Of a stretch of 64,000 nt of DNA, positions 45,067 to 52,622 are shown in pieces. Under the pieces are notes generated by a model. That model worked only from the letters and a program-made list of their open reading frames with translations. It had not been told where the DNA came from and ran no database searches. The stretch comes from JAHIKV01 sp965195225. Its GTDB lineage: Bacteria; Planctomycetota; Planctomycetia; Pirellulales; Thermoguttaceae. The stretch lies in contig CBDAFL010000060.1 in assembly GCA_965195225.1 (NCBI GenBank), forward strand, positions 41,526-105,525, read 5' to 3'. The translations under genes were made by a program, and so were the position numbers. How positions within the stretch are numbered: position 1 is the stretch's first letter; the number at the start of each line of letters is the position of its first letter.

Positions 45067-47871
45067 ATGAAGGCGAAAAGCGAGAGGTCAATAAAGATGC
45101 ATTCGCAAGACAATGCTTCCGTTCCCCGTGACGAATTATTGTTGCCCGAGGGGCAATTGCCGTCCACCGGCGACAACGATCCGCCGGAAACCGCCGAATG
45201 GCTCGACGCGCTCGATTACGTGATCCAATCCGGTGGGCAGCCGAGAGCGGAGTATCTGCTCGCGCGGCTGAAACAACACGCCTTCAATCGCGGTGTCCGG
45301 CCGGCCGGCGTCTCGACCACGCAATACATCAACACCATTCCCGTCGAGGGGCAACCCGAGTATCCGGGCGACCGGGAGATCGAGCGGCGGATCAAGCACG
45401 TTATCCGCTGGAACGCGATGGCGATGGTCGTTCGGGCGAACAAGCGGAGTCCCGGCATCGGCGGACACATTTCGACCTACGCCTCGGCCGCCACGTTGTA
45501 CGAAGTGGCGTTCAACCACTTCTTCCACGGCAAGGAGGGCCGGCATCCGCCCGACCAGGTCTTCTTCCAGGGCCACGCCGCGCCGGGCATCTACGCGAGG
45601 GCGTTTTTGTTGGGGCGGCTGAACGAAGAACACCTCAAAAATTTCCGACGCGAGTTGCAGCCCACCCCGGGGCTGTCGTCGTATCCGCACCCGTGGCTGA
45701 TGCCCGACTTCTGGGAGTTCCCCACCGTGTCGATGGGCCTGGGACCGATCATGGCGATCTATCAGGCCCGATTCAACCATTATCTGGTCGATCGGGGTAT
45801 TAAGCCCGACGCCGAGGCATCGCGGGTTTGGGCCTTCCTCGGCGACGGCGAATGCGACGAACCGGAAACGCTCGGGGCCATAACATTGGCCGCCCGCGAG
45901 AAACTCGACAACCTGATCTTCGTCGTCAACTGCAATCTCCAGCGGCTCGACGGACCGGTCCGCGGAAACGGCAAAATCATCCAGGAGTTGGAAGGAGCGT
46001 TCCGCGGCGCGGGCTGGAACGTGATTAAAGTAATTTGGGGATCCGACTGGGATCCGCTGCTGGAGCGGGACGCGGATGGACTGCTAGCCCGACGGATGGG
46101 AGAGGTGGTCGACGGCGAGTATCAGAAGTACACGGTCAGCTCGGGCGACTACATCCGTCGGCACTTCTTTGGCGTCGATCCGCGGCTCGAAGCGCTCGTG
46201 GCCGATCTGAGCGATGAGCAGATTCATCGTTTGACACGCGGCGGACACGACCCGGCAAAGGTCCATGCCGCGATGAAGGCGGCCACGGAACATCGCGGTG
46301 CCCCGACCGTCATCCTGGCAAAAACGATCAAGGGCTACGGCCTTGGCGAGGCCGGCGAGGGACGCAACATCACCCATCAGCAAAAGAAGCTCAACGAGGA
46401 CGAGCTGGTCGCCTTCCGCCGCCGGTTCGATATTCCGATCTCGGAGGAAGCGGCTCGTCGGGCGGAGTTTTTCATGCCCCCGGCCGATAGCCCCGAAATG
46501 CGATACCTCGTCGGACATCGCAAGGCGCTGAGCGGATTCGTACCCGGTCGTCGCGCGCCGACCATGAAACTCAAACCGCCGCGTTGGGAGGCTCTCGCCG
46601 AGTTCTTCGCCGGCAGCGACGGGCGCGAGGTATCGACCACAATGGCCTTCGTTCGGCTGCTGTCACACTTGATGCGCGACAAGCAGATCGGACGCTACAT
46701 CGTGCCGATCGTGCCCGACGAGGCGCGAACGTTCGGCATGGAAGCGCTGTTCCGGCAGTTCGGCATCTATTCGCACGCCGGACAACTCTACGAGCCGGTC
46801 GATTCAAACACGATCATGTACTACCGTGAGGCGACCGACGGGCAGATTCTCGAGGAGGGGATCACCGAGGCCGGGGCGATGTCGTCGTTCATCGCCGCCG
46901 GAACCGCCCACAGCAGCCATGGGCTGAGCATGATCCCGTTCTTTATCTACTACTCGATGTTCGGCTTCCAGCGGATCGGCGACCTGCTTTGGGCGGCCGG
47001 CGATATGCGATCGCGGGGCTTCGTACTCGGCGGCACCGCCGGACGGACCACCTTGGCCGGAGAAGGACTGCAACATCAGGACGGCAACAGCCACCTGAAC
47101 GCCTTGGCATATCCCAACTGCCGGGCATACGATCCCTGTTACGCCTACGAGATGGCGGTGATTGTTCTGGACGGACTGCGGCGGATGTTTTTCGAGGAGG
47201 AGGACGTCTTCTATTACATCACGCTGATGAACGAGAACTACGAGATGCCGATCCTGCCGCCCGGCTCGACCGAGGGCATTACGCGCGGCATCTACAAACT
47301 CTCGACCCGAGAGGCGGGGACGAAGGAGCCTCGGGTGCGATTGTTCGGCTCCGGGGCCATCCTCCGCGAGTCGCTCCGCGCCCAGGAGCTTTTGGCGGAA
47401 AAGTTCGGCGTCGGCAGCGACGTGTTCAGCGTGACCAGCTACAAGAGCTTGTACTATGACGGCCGCGAGTGCGACCGCTGGAACCGTCTGCACCCGAAGA
47501 CGCCGCCGCGTGTGCCGTTCGTATCGCAGGCGTTGGCCGACGGATCGGGGCCGGTGGTGGCGGCCTTGGATTACGTCTCCGCGGTGGGGCTTTCGATTTC
47601 ACCGTGGATTGTCTACCCTCTCCCTTTGGGAAAGGGGCCGGGGGTAAGGGCGTCGGGTGCATCGTCCTACGTCGTCCTCGGCGCCGATGGTTTCGGCCGC
47701 AGCGAGGCGCGGAAAGAGTTGCGCCGTTTCTTCGAGGTTGACGCCGAAAACATCGCCCTGGCGGCATTGACAGAATTGGCCCACTCGGGGAAATACCCCC
47801 AAGCAAAACTCCCGGCGGCGATCAAGACGCTGGGGCTTGATCCGAACAAACCGAACCCGGTGACGGTGTAG
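45067..47871 (+). CDS. aceE: Pyruvate dehydrogenase E1 component, homodimeric (AceE)
   Basis: A 934-residue E1 of the single-chain type; a second ATG at 45097 may be the start. The thiamine-diphosphate motif is GDGECDEPETLGAITLAARE ending with LDNLIFVVNCN. HGLSMIPFFIYYSMFGFQRI and LAGEGLQHQDGNSHL are typical of AceE. It decarboxylates pyruvate and transfers acetyl to E2 lipoate; E2 and E3 are not in this window. Near the C-terminus, between LDYVSAVGLSISPW and SSYVVLGADGFGRSEARKEL, about 13-17 extra residues (YPLPLGKGPGVRA) are encoded by a family-E palindrome. E. coli AceE has no such segment, but the frame is preserved and the conserved end follows. Confidence 0.95.
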   Translation: MKAKSERSIKMHSQDNASVPRDELLLPEGQLPSTGDNDPPETAEWLDALDYVIQSGGQPRAEYLLARLKQHAFNRGVRPAGVSTTQYINTIPVEGQPEYPGDREIERRIKHVIRWNAMAMVVRANKRSPGIGGHISTYASAATLYEVAFNHFFHGKEGRHPPDQVFFQGHAAPGIYARAFLLGRLNEEHLKNFRRELQPTPGLSSYPHPWLMPDFWEFPTVSMGLGPIMAIYQARFNHYLVDRGIKPDAEASRVWAFLGDGECDEPETLGAITLAAREKLDNLIFVVNCNLQRLDGPVRGNGKIIQELEGAFRGAGWNVIKVIWGSDWDPLLERDADGLLARRMGEVVDGEYQKYTVSSGDYIRRHFFGVDPRLEALVADLSDEQIHRLTRGGHDPAKVHAAMKAATEHRGAPTVILAKTIKGYGLGEAGEGRNITHQQKKLNEDELVAFRRRFDIPISEEAARRAEFFMPPADSPEMRYLVGHRKALSGFVPGRRAPTMKLKPPRWEALAEFFAGSDGREVSTTMAFVRLLSHLMRDKQIGRYIVPIVPDEARTFGMEALFRQFGIYSHAGQLYEPVDSNTIMYYREATDGQILEEGITEAGAMSSFIAAGTAHSSHGLSMIPFFIYYSMFGFQRIGDLLWAAGDMRSRGFVLGGTAGRTTLAGEGLQHQDGNSHLNALAYPNCRAYDPCYAYEMAVIVLDGLRRMFFEEEDVFYYITLMNENYEMPILPPGSTEGITRGIYKLSTREAGTKEPRVRLFGSGAILRESLRAQELLAEKFGVGSDVFSVTSYKSLYYDGRECDRWNRLHPKTPPRVPFVSQALADGSGPVVAALDYVSAVGLSISPWIVYPLPLGKGPGVRASGASSYVVLGADGFGRSEARKELRRFFEVDAENIALAALTELAHSGKYPQAKLPAAIKTLGLDPNKPNPVTV
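47613..47652. repeat. Palindromic repeat, family E, inside aceE
   Basis: The segment TACCCTCTCCCTTTGGGAAA continues into GGGGCCGGGGGTAAGGGCG. It matches intergenic copies at 61206-61349, especially the block around 61252-61290 with GGGGCCGGGGGTGAGGGCG. Here it is translated as part of AceE. Confidence 0.85.
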
Positions 47872-47951
47872 ATACTACGAATCAGCACTTAGTTTTCAAC
47901 GGGCTGGTCTCGTCCAGTCAACTACGGATTCAGTGAAAGAGCGAGACGCGA

Positions 47952-48743
47952 ATGACTCAGAACGAAACGTTGGCGGAGAACCTAATCGTGGCGGAAGTGA
48001 CCGGGCCGGTCGAGCCGGCGCGGCCGAGTCCCTGGGGGTTTTGGGCGACGATGGCGTTCTCACTCGGTGTGATAGGATTGTTTTTCGTGCTGTCGACGGT
48101 CGTTACCCTTGGGTTCATTGTGGTACAATGCACCGCAGGCCGGAACTTCGGCGAAGACGACTTTATGCGTCTGGCCACCAACGGTCTGCTTTTTTCGTTG
48201 GCCACCTGGGTCTCGATGCCGTTGTGTCTGGCGATGGTCGTCCTGCTGGTCAAGCTCCGGCGGCAGTTGTCGGTCCGCGAATACCTCTCGCTGAATCAGG
48301 TTCCGGCGAAAACTTATCTAGCCTGGACGGCGATCGTATTGGTCTTCGTGATCGTTTCGGACGGTGCAAGTTGGATTCTCGGAAAATCGATCGTGCCCGA
48401 GGTGATGATCGAGGCGTACCGCACGGCGGTCGTTCCGCCGCTGCTTTGGGGTGCGATCATCATCGCCGCGCCGGTCTTCGAGGAGTTGTTTTTTCGCGGG
48501 TTCTTTTTCCGGGGCATCCAGCAATCGCGATTGGGAAACGTCGGTGCGGTGCTGATTACGTCGTTCTTCTGGTCGATCATCCACATGCAATACGACTTAT
48601 CTATTATTGTTTGGATTTTCCTGCTTAGCATCCTGCTGGGAATCGCGCGGGCCAGATCGAACTCGACCTATCTTACAATCGCCTTGCACGCGTTGTTGAA
48701 TCTGATCGCCACGATCCAAGTGGAAATGTACCTTTGGGAATAG
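47952..48743 (+). CDS. CPBP (CAAX/Abi) family intramembrane metalloprotease
   Basis: A 263-residue membrane protein. Motif 1 is FEELFFRGFFFRGIQ (glutamate pair and Arg, about residues 177-191), motif 2 is FFWSIIHMQYD with a candidate metal-binding His, and motif 3 is IALHALLNLIATIQ (His and Asn). Several membrane spans surround them. CPBP proteins cleave or bind peptides at the membrane, for example in bacteriocin immunity or protein maturation; the substrate is unknown. It follows aceE by 80 bases in the same direction but is functionally unrelated to it. Confidence 0.88.
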   Translation: MTQNETLAENLIVAEVTGPVEPARPSPWGFWATMAFSLGVIGLFFVLSTVVTLGFIVVQCTAGRNFGEDDFMRLATNGLLFSLATWVSMPLCLAMVVLLVKLRRQLSVREYLSLNQVPAKTYLAWTAIVLVFVIVSDGASWILGKSIVPEVMIEAYRTAVVPPLLWGAIIIAAPVFEELFFRGFFFRGIQQSRLGNVGAVLITSFFWSIIHMQYDLSIIVWIFLLSILLGIARARSNSTYLTIALHALLNLIATIQVEMYLWE

Positions 48744-48826
48744 CTCGTAGGTTATGCTTTAGCATAACGAAGGTGTGTAAACGATCATCCGCCAAAATGT
48801 TATGTTGAAGCATAACCTACGGAGCT
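48742..48826. repeat. Inverted repeat, family I, between convergent genes
   Basis: AGCTCGTAGGTTATGC pairs with GCATAACCTACGGAGCT; an inner TTATGCTTTAGCATAA hairpin adds a second stem. It fills the space between the CPBP gene and the brnA-like gene and touches the brnA stop codon. Confidence 0.75.
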
Positions 48827-49055
48827 ACGATGACGCTTGCTCCTCGATGTGTTGTGCAATCAGCACTTTGATCAGCGACTGTCGAGGCACGCCAAGCCGC
48901 TCCGCCTCGCGGTCCAGCGAGTGGATCATCCATAAGGGAAAATCAACATTTACGCGCTTCTGCGCGTGTCCAGGACGGCGGGCTTTCGACAAATCGAGAT
49001 AAGCGGTGATGTCCGCGCCCGTGTCGAACTTCTTGTCGAACTCTTTAGCTTTCAT
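48825..49055 (-). CDS. brnA: BrnA/CopG-like antitoxin
   Basis: A 76-residue protein. The C-terminal half (KRVNVDFPLWMIHSLDREAE, then RLGVPRQSLIKVLIAQHI) is a ribbon-helix-helix of the CopG/BrnA type: a short basic strand followed by two helices. The N-terminal half (DKKFDTGADITAYLDLSKAR) is the toxin-binding part. BrnA neutralises BrnT and represses the operon. It follows the toxin gene with an 11-base overlap, the toxin-first order typical of brnTA. Confidence 0.88.
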   Translation of the reverse strand: MKAKEFDKKFDTGADITAYLDLSKARRPGHAQKRVNVDFPLWMIHSLDREAERLGVPRQSLIKVLIAQHIEEQASS

Positions 49056-49305
49056 AAAGATAAATCTCCTCTCGCCGCGACCGACGAACCGAAATGATTC
49101 GGATTCGCTCTTCCCGATAGGCGACTACGCCCGACCAATGCTTCTCGCCGATCCGACCGACGATCAAATATCTTGGCTCGTCCGTTGTGCGAGCCGGAAT
49201 CTCGACCAGATCGGGATCGTCCCACAAAGCTTGGGCCTCGACAAAGTCAATGCCGTGTTTATCTCGGTTTTTGTCGCTTTTTTGTAGATCGAACTCGAAC
49301 TCCAT
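49045..49305 (-). CDS. brnT: BrnT-family toxin (RNase)
   Basis: An 86-residue protein from ATG 49305. FEFDLQKSDKNRDKHGIDFV is the conserved BrnT start (W/FDxxKxxxNxxKHGxxF). RIISVRRSRREEIYLYE is the C-terminal catalytic region with Arg and Glu residues. BrnT is a ribosome-independent mRNA-cleaving toxin with a RelE-like fold. The gene overlaps the antitoxin and has an almost perfect consensus promoter directly upstream. The frame open to 49362 is unlikely because conserved sequence begins exactly at this ATG. Confidence 0.9.
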   Translation of the reverse strand: MEFEFDLQKSDKNRDKHGIDFVEAQALWDDPDLVEIPARTTDEPRYLIVGRIGEKHWSGVVAYREERIRIISVRRSRREEIYLYES

Positions 49306-49314
49306 GGTATAGAA

Positions 49315-49343
49315 ATTATACCTCCGAGGTGGTGGAATGTCAA
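49315..49343 (-). promoter_or_regulatory. Consensus sigma-70 promoter of brnTA with palindromic operator candidate
   Basis: On the minus strand TTGACA (49343-49338), a 17-base spacer and TATAAT (49320-49315) match the consensus perfectly. The -10 box ends nine bases before the toxin ATG, predicting a leaderless or nearly leaderless mRNA. The palindrome ACCTCGGAGGT (49330-49320) in the spacer could bind the BrnA repressor. Confidence 0.75.
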
Positions 49344-49392
49344 GCAAATTCCTGCCCGGCACGAGTGCCGGGGATAAACGAAGCGAGGAGAT

Positions 49393-50673
49393 TTATCGTC
49401 CGCGAGATTCGATCCGTTCCTTGCCCATCCACGGCCGGAGCGCTTCGGGAATGACGATCGAACCGTCCGCTTGCTGGTGGTTCTCCAGCAGCGCGATCAA
49501 CGCGCGGCTGATGGCGATTGCCGTGCCGTTGAGCGTATGAAGGAAACGGGTTCCCTTTTCGCCCTTAACCCGATAGCGAATATTCAATCGCCGGGCCTGA
49601 TAGTCGGTGCAATTGCTCGTGCTGGTCACCTCGCCGAACTCGCCCCGGCCGGGCATCCACGCCTCGAGGTCGAACTTCCGATAGGCCGGCCCGCCCAGGT
49701 CGCCGGTGGCCGTGTCCACCACGCGATAAGGAATCTCTAGCCCGTCGAACAGCCGGCACTCAATGTCTCGGAGCCGATCGAGCATGGCGTCGCTCGCCTC
49801 GGGCAACGTGAAGACGAACATTTCGATCTTGGTAAACTGGTGAACGCGATACAGGCCTCGGGTCGCCCGGCCGTGTGCGCCGGCCTCGGTGCGGAAACAA
49901 TGGCTGATGCCGCAAAGCAACTTGGGCAGCAATTCCGCGTCGAGGGTTTGCCCGGCCAACATTCCGCCCAGGGTGATCTCGGCGGTGGCGATCAGACTCA
50001 GATCGGTGTTCTCGACACTGTAGATTTGCGTTTCCGGCCCGCGCGGGATGAACCCGATCCCGGCCAACACGTCGTTACGCGCGAGGTCGGGAGTCGTCAC
50101 GGGCGTGAAACCCTCGCCCATCAACATCTCGATCGCGTAACGCTGCAAGGCCAACTCCAACAGCACGGCGTCGTTCTTGAGGAAGTAGAACCCGTGTCCC
50201 GCGACGTTCGCCCCGGCCTCGAAATCGACCAAATCGAGCTTCTCGGCCAACTCGACGTGGTCCAGCGGTTGAAAATCGAACTCCGGCAGCGGCGTCTTGC
50301 CGTGGAACAGTTCGAGGTTCGATTTATCATCTTCGCCGATCGGCGCGTCGGGGTGCGAAAGGTTGGGAATCTGCCTAAGAAGCTCGTCCAACTCGGCGGC
50401 GACTGAGTCGAGTTCGGCTTGCGCGGACTTGGTCTGCTGCCGAAGCTGCCGCCCCTGCTCCTTTCGCGACTCGCGCTCGGCCTGATCCTTGGCCTTGCCG
50501 ATCGACTTCGAGACCTCGTTGGCCTTGCGGTTGAGTTCCTCGACCTCAATCCGCCGGGCCTTGCGGCTTTGCTCCAGTTCGACGAAGCGGTCCACATCGA
50601 CCTGCGCGCCGCGGTTGGCGCAGTTCTGTTTGACTAATTCGGCGTTTTCAACAATGAATCGGCGGTCTAGCAT
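49393..50673 (-). CDS. serS: Seryl-tRNA synthetase
   Basis: About 426 residues from ATG 50673. The N-terminal ~110 residues are the long antiparallel coiled-coil arm that binds tRNA-Ser (NRKANEVSKSIGKAKDQAER). Class II motifs follow: motif 2 FRTEAGAHGRATRGLYRVHQ and motif 3 LNGTAIAISRALIALLENHQ. SNCTDYQARRLNIRYR is the typical serine/ATP site region. It charges tRNA-Ser, and tRNA-Sec when present, with serine. The frame is open upstream to 50715, but the conserved start LDRRFIVENAELVK fits this ATG. Confidence 0.97.
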   Translation of the reverse strand: MLDRRFIVENAELVKQNCANRGAQVDVDRFVELEQSRKARRIEVEELNRKANEVSKSIGKAKDQAERESRKEQGRQLRQQTKSAQAELDSVAAELDELLRQIPNLSHPDAPIGEDDKSNLELFHGKTPLPEFDFQPLDHVELAEKLDLVDFEAGANVAGHGFYFLKNDAVLLELALQRYAIEMLMGEGFTPVTTPDLARNDVLAGIGFIPRGPETQIYSVENTDLSLIATAEITLGGMLAGQTLDAELLPKLLCGISHCFRTEAGAHGRATRGLYRVHQFTKIEMFVFTLPEASDAMLDRLRDIECRLFDGLEIPYRVVDTATGDLGGPAYRKFDLEAWMPGRGEFGEVTSTSNCTDYQARRLNIRYRVKGEKGTRFLHTLNGTAIAISRALIALLENHQQADGSIVIPEALRPWMGKERIESRGR

Positions 50674-50729
50674 AAGTTGGCCAATGGAGTTTGCGAAGCC
50701 GCAAGCGGCATTCATTCATAATTCATAAT

Positions 50730-52094
50730 TCATAATTTACTCAGCTCTTCCCAGAGTTTCGCGCTGGCCTTGATGCCGCGATGGAAGTCGGCCAGCGAGA
50801 ATTTCTCGTTGGGGCTGTGCGTGTTGTCGTCGTCCTGTCCCCAACCGATCAGCAAGGCGTCGGCGCCGAGTTGCTGGTGGAAGGTGGTGACGATCGGGAT
50901 CGATCCACCCTCGCGGGTGAAGACCGGGCGGCGACCGAAGGCGTGTTCGATCGCCCGGGCCGCGGCCTCGACGTACGGGCTGTCCAGTGGGACCAACACG
51001 CCCGGCGCTCCGTGGAGATCAATCAACTCGGTCTTCACGCCCGGTGGAGTCAACTCGGCCAGACGGATTTTCAATCCGGCGGAGACTTCCTCGGGGTCTT
51101 GGTTTGGCACCAGCCGAAAGCTGAACTTGGCGGCGGCCCTCGATGGCAGTACGGTCTTTGCCCCTTCGCCCTGGTATCCGCCCCAGATGCCGCAAACGTC
51201 GAAGGTGGGCCTGGCCCAACGCCGCTCCAACGCGGTGTATCCGGCCTCGCCGATTGCCCCGTCCGCGCCGATCTGCTCGTAGAACTCCTTTTCGTCGAAC
51301 GGCAGCGCGGCCATCTCCTTCCGCTCGCGGTCGCTAAGCGGCACAACGTCGTCGTAAAAGCCGGGGATCGTCACCCGGCCGTCTTTGTCGATCAAGCCGT
51401 TGAGGATCATGGCCAGCGCGTTGGCCGGATTGGTCACCGATCCGCCGAACGAGCCGGAATGCAAGTCGCGGTTCGGGCCGATCACGTGAAGCTCGTAGTA
51501 GGCGATGCCACGCAGTCCGTAGGTGACGGCCGGCACACCGGGCGCGAACTGGCTGCCGTCGCTTATGACCACGCAATCGCACGCCAACCGGTCGGAGTGT
51601 TCGGCGAGGAACTTTTCCAGTCCGTGGCTGCCGACTTCCTCCTCCCCCTCGATGATGAACTTCAGATTGATCGGCAAACACCCCTCGACGTTCATCCAGG
51701 CTTCGAGGCCCTTCAGATGGGTAAGCAACTGGCCCTTGTCGTCCGTCGCTCCGCGGGCAACAATGTTTCCGTCGCGGCGGGTCGGCTCGAACGGCGGCGT
51801 GGTCCACTTCTCCAGCGGGTCGGAGGGTTGAACGTCGTAGTGGCCGTAGACCAACGCCGTCGGGGCGCCGGCGACAACGGGCGTCTCGGCGTATACCATC
51901 GGATGACCGGACGTCGGAATTATCTCGGGGGTCAGCTTCAACCGGCGGAACTGCTCGGCCACCCACTCGGCCGCCCGCTGCATGTCGTCGCGGAGGGTGG
52001 CGTCGGCGCTGACGCTGGGAATCCTGAGAAACTCGCACAGTTCTTCCTCGAACCGCGCGGCGTTGGCTTCAATGTATTGGTCGATGTTCGGCAT
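50730..52094 (-). CDS. M20-family dipeptidase
   Basis: A 454-residue metallopeptidase of the M20 family, similar to carnosinase/CNDP-like dipeptidases. Metal ligands are visible: YGHYDVQPSDPLEKW (His and Asp), GATDDKGQLL (bridging Asp), and IIEGEEEVGSHGLEKFL (Glu pair). A late ligand His is in FHQQLGADALLIGWGQDDDN. A dimerisation domain lies between about residues 205 and 330. It cleaves dipeptides or related amide bonds in the cytoplasm. It lies 56 bases upstream of serS on the same strand, so the two may be co-transcribed, although the reason is not obvious. Confidence 0.93.
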   Translation of the reverse strand: MPNIDQYIEANAARFEEELCEFLRIPSVSADATLRDDMQRAAEWVAEQFRRLKLTPEIIPTSGHPMVYAETPVVAGAPTALVYGHYDVQPSDPLEKWTTPPFEPTRRDGNIVARGATDDKGQLLTHLKGLEAWMNVEGCLPINLKFIIEGEEEVGSHGLEKFLAEHSDRLACDCVVISDGSQFAPGVPAVTYGLRGIAYYELHVIGPNRDLHSGSFGGSVTNPANALAMILNGLIDKDGRVTIPGFYDDVVPLSDRERKEMAALPFDEKEFYEQIGADGAIGEAGYTALERRWARPTFDVCGIWGGYQGEGAKTVLPSRAAAKFSFRLVPNQDPEEVSAGLKIRLAELTPPGVKTELIDLHGAPGVLVPLDSPYVEAAARAIEHAFGRRPVFTREGGSIPIVTTFHQQLGADALLIGWGQDDDNTHSPNEKFSLADFHRGIKASAKLWEELSKL

Positions 52095-52254
52095 GGCTGG
52101 TTACTTTCGTGCTATGAGATTGGTCATTCCGATTGTCGGTTCTCGAAATAAACGCCGGATGGCAGGTGACTGGAAACCGTGGAAAAGAACAATATAATGT
52201 GTTGATGTCCGTTCGACCATCGGGTCCGCAAACGTCCATTTGGGGAACAACGCC

Positions 52255-52608
52255 GTGGATACTCATTCCGCAACAGCCGTAGTTGAGCAGGAAGAAGTCG
52301 TCGCTCAGCCGCGAGAACGCTCCGAAAAAAAGACCAAACGGCAGCCGCCGTACCACGTTGTCCTCTGGAACGACGACGATCACAGCTACGAATACGTCAT
52401 CGCCATGCTGATGGAGTTGTTTGCCTACCCACCAGAGAAGGGTTTCCAGTTAGCCAAAGAGGTGGACGCCCAAGGCCGGGTCATCCTGCTTACGACCACG
52501 CTCGAACACGCCGAACTGAAGCGTGACCAAGTTCACGCCTACGGCAAGGATGGTCTGATTGCCCGATGCAAAGGCGCGATGTGGGCGACAATCGAACCGG
52601 CCGTGTGA
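52255..52608 (+). CDS. clpS: ATP-dependent Clp protease adaptor ClpS
   Basis: About 117 residues, with GTG 52255 as the likely start (TTG 52240 is possible). The ClpS core, PPYHVVLWNDDDHSYEYVIA then MLMELFAYPPEKGFQLAKEV and ILLTTTLEHAELKRDQV, covers residues 30-105. The NDDDHS segment lines the N-degron pocket. ClpS presents N-end-rule substrates to ClpAP. The N-terminal ~30 residues are variable, as usual. It ends just before mtaB, to which it may be transcriptionally linked. Confidence 0.93.
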   Translation: MDTHSATAVVEQEEVVAQPRERSEKKTKRQPPYHVVLWNDDDHSYEYVIAMLMELFAYPPEKGFQLAKEVDAQGRVILLTTTLEHAELKRDQVHAYGKDGLIARCKGAMWATIEPAV

Positions 52609-52622
52609 TTGGTGGGATACGG

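Noticed and set aside
49306..49362. N-terminal extension of the BrnT toxin
   Set aside because: The frame is open but crosses a perfect consensus promoter, and conserved BrnT sequence starts exactly at ATG 49305.
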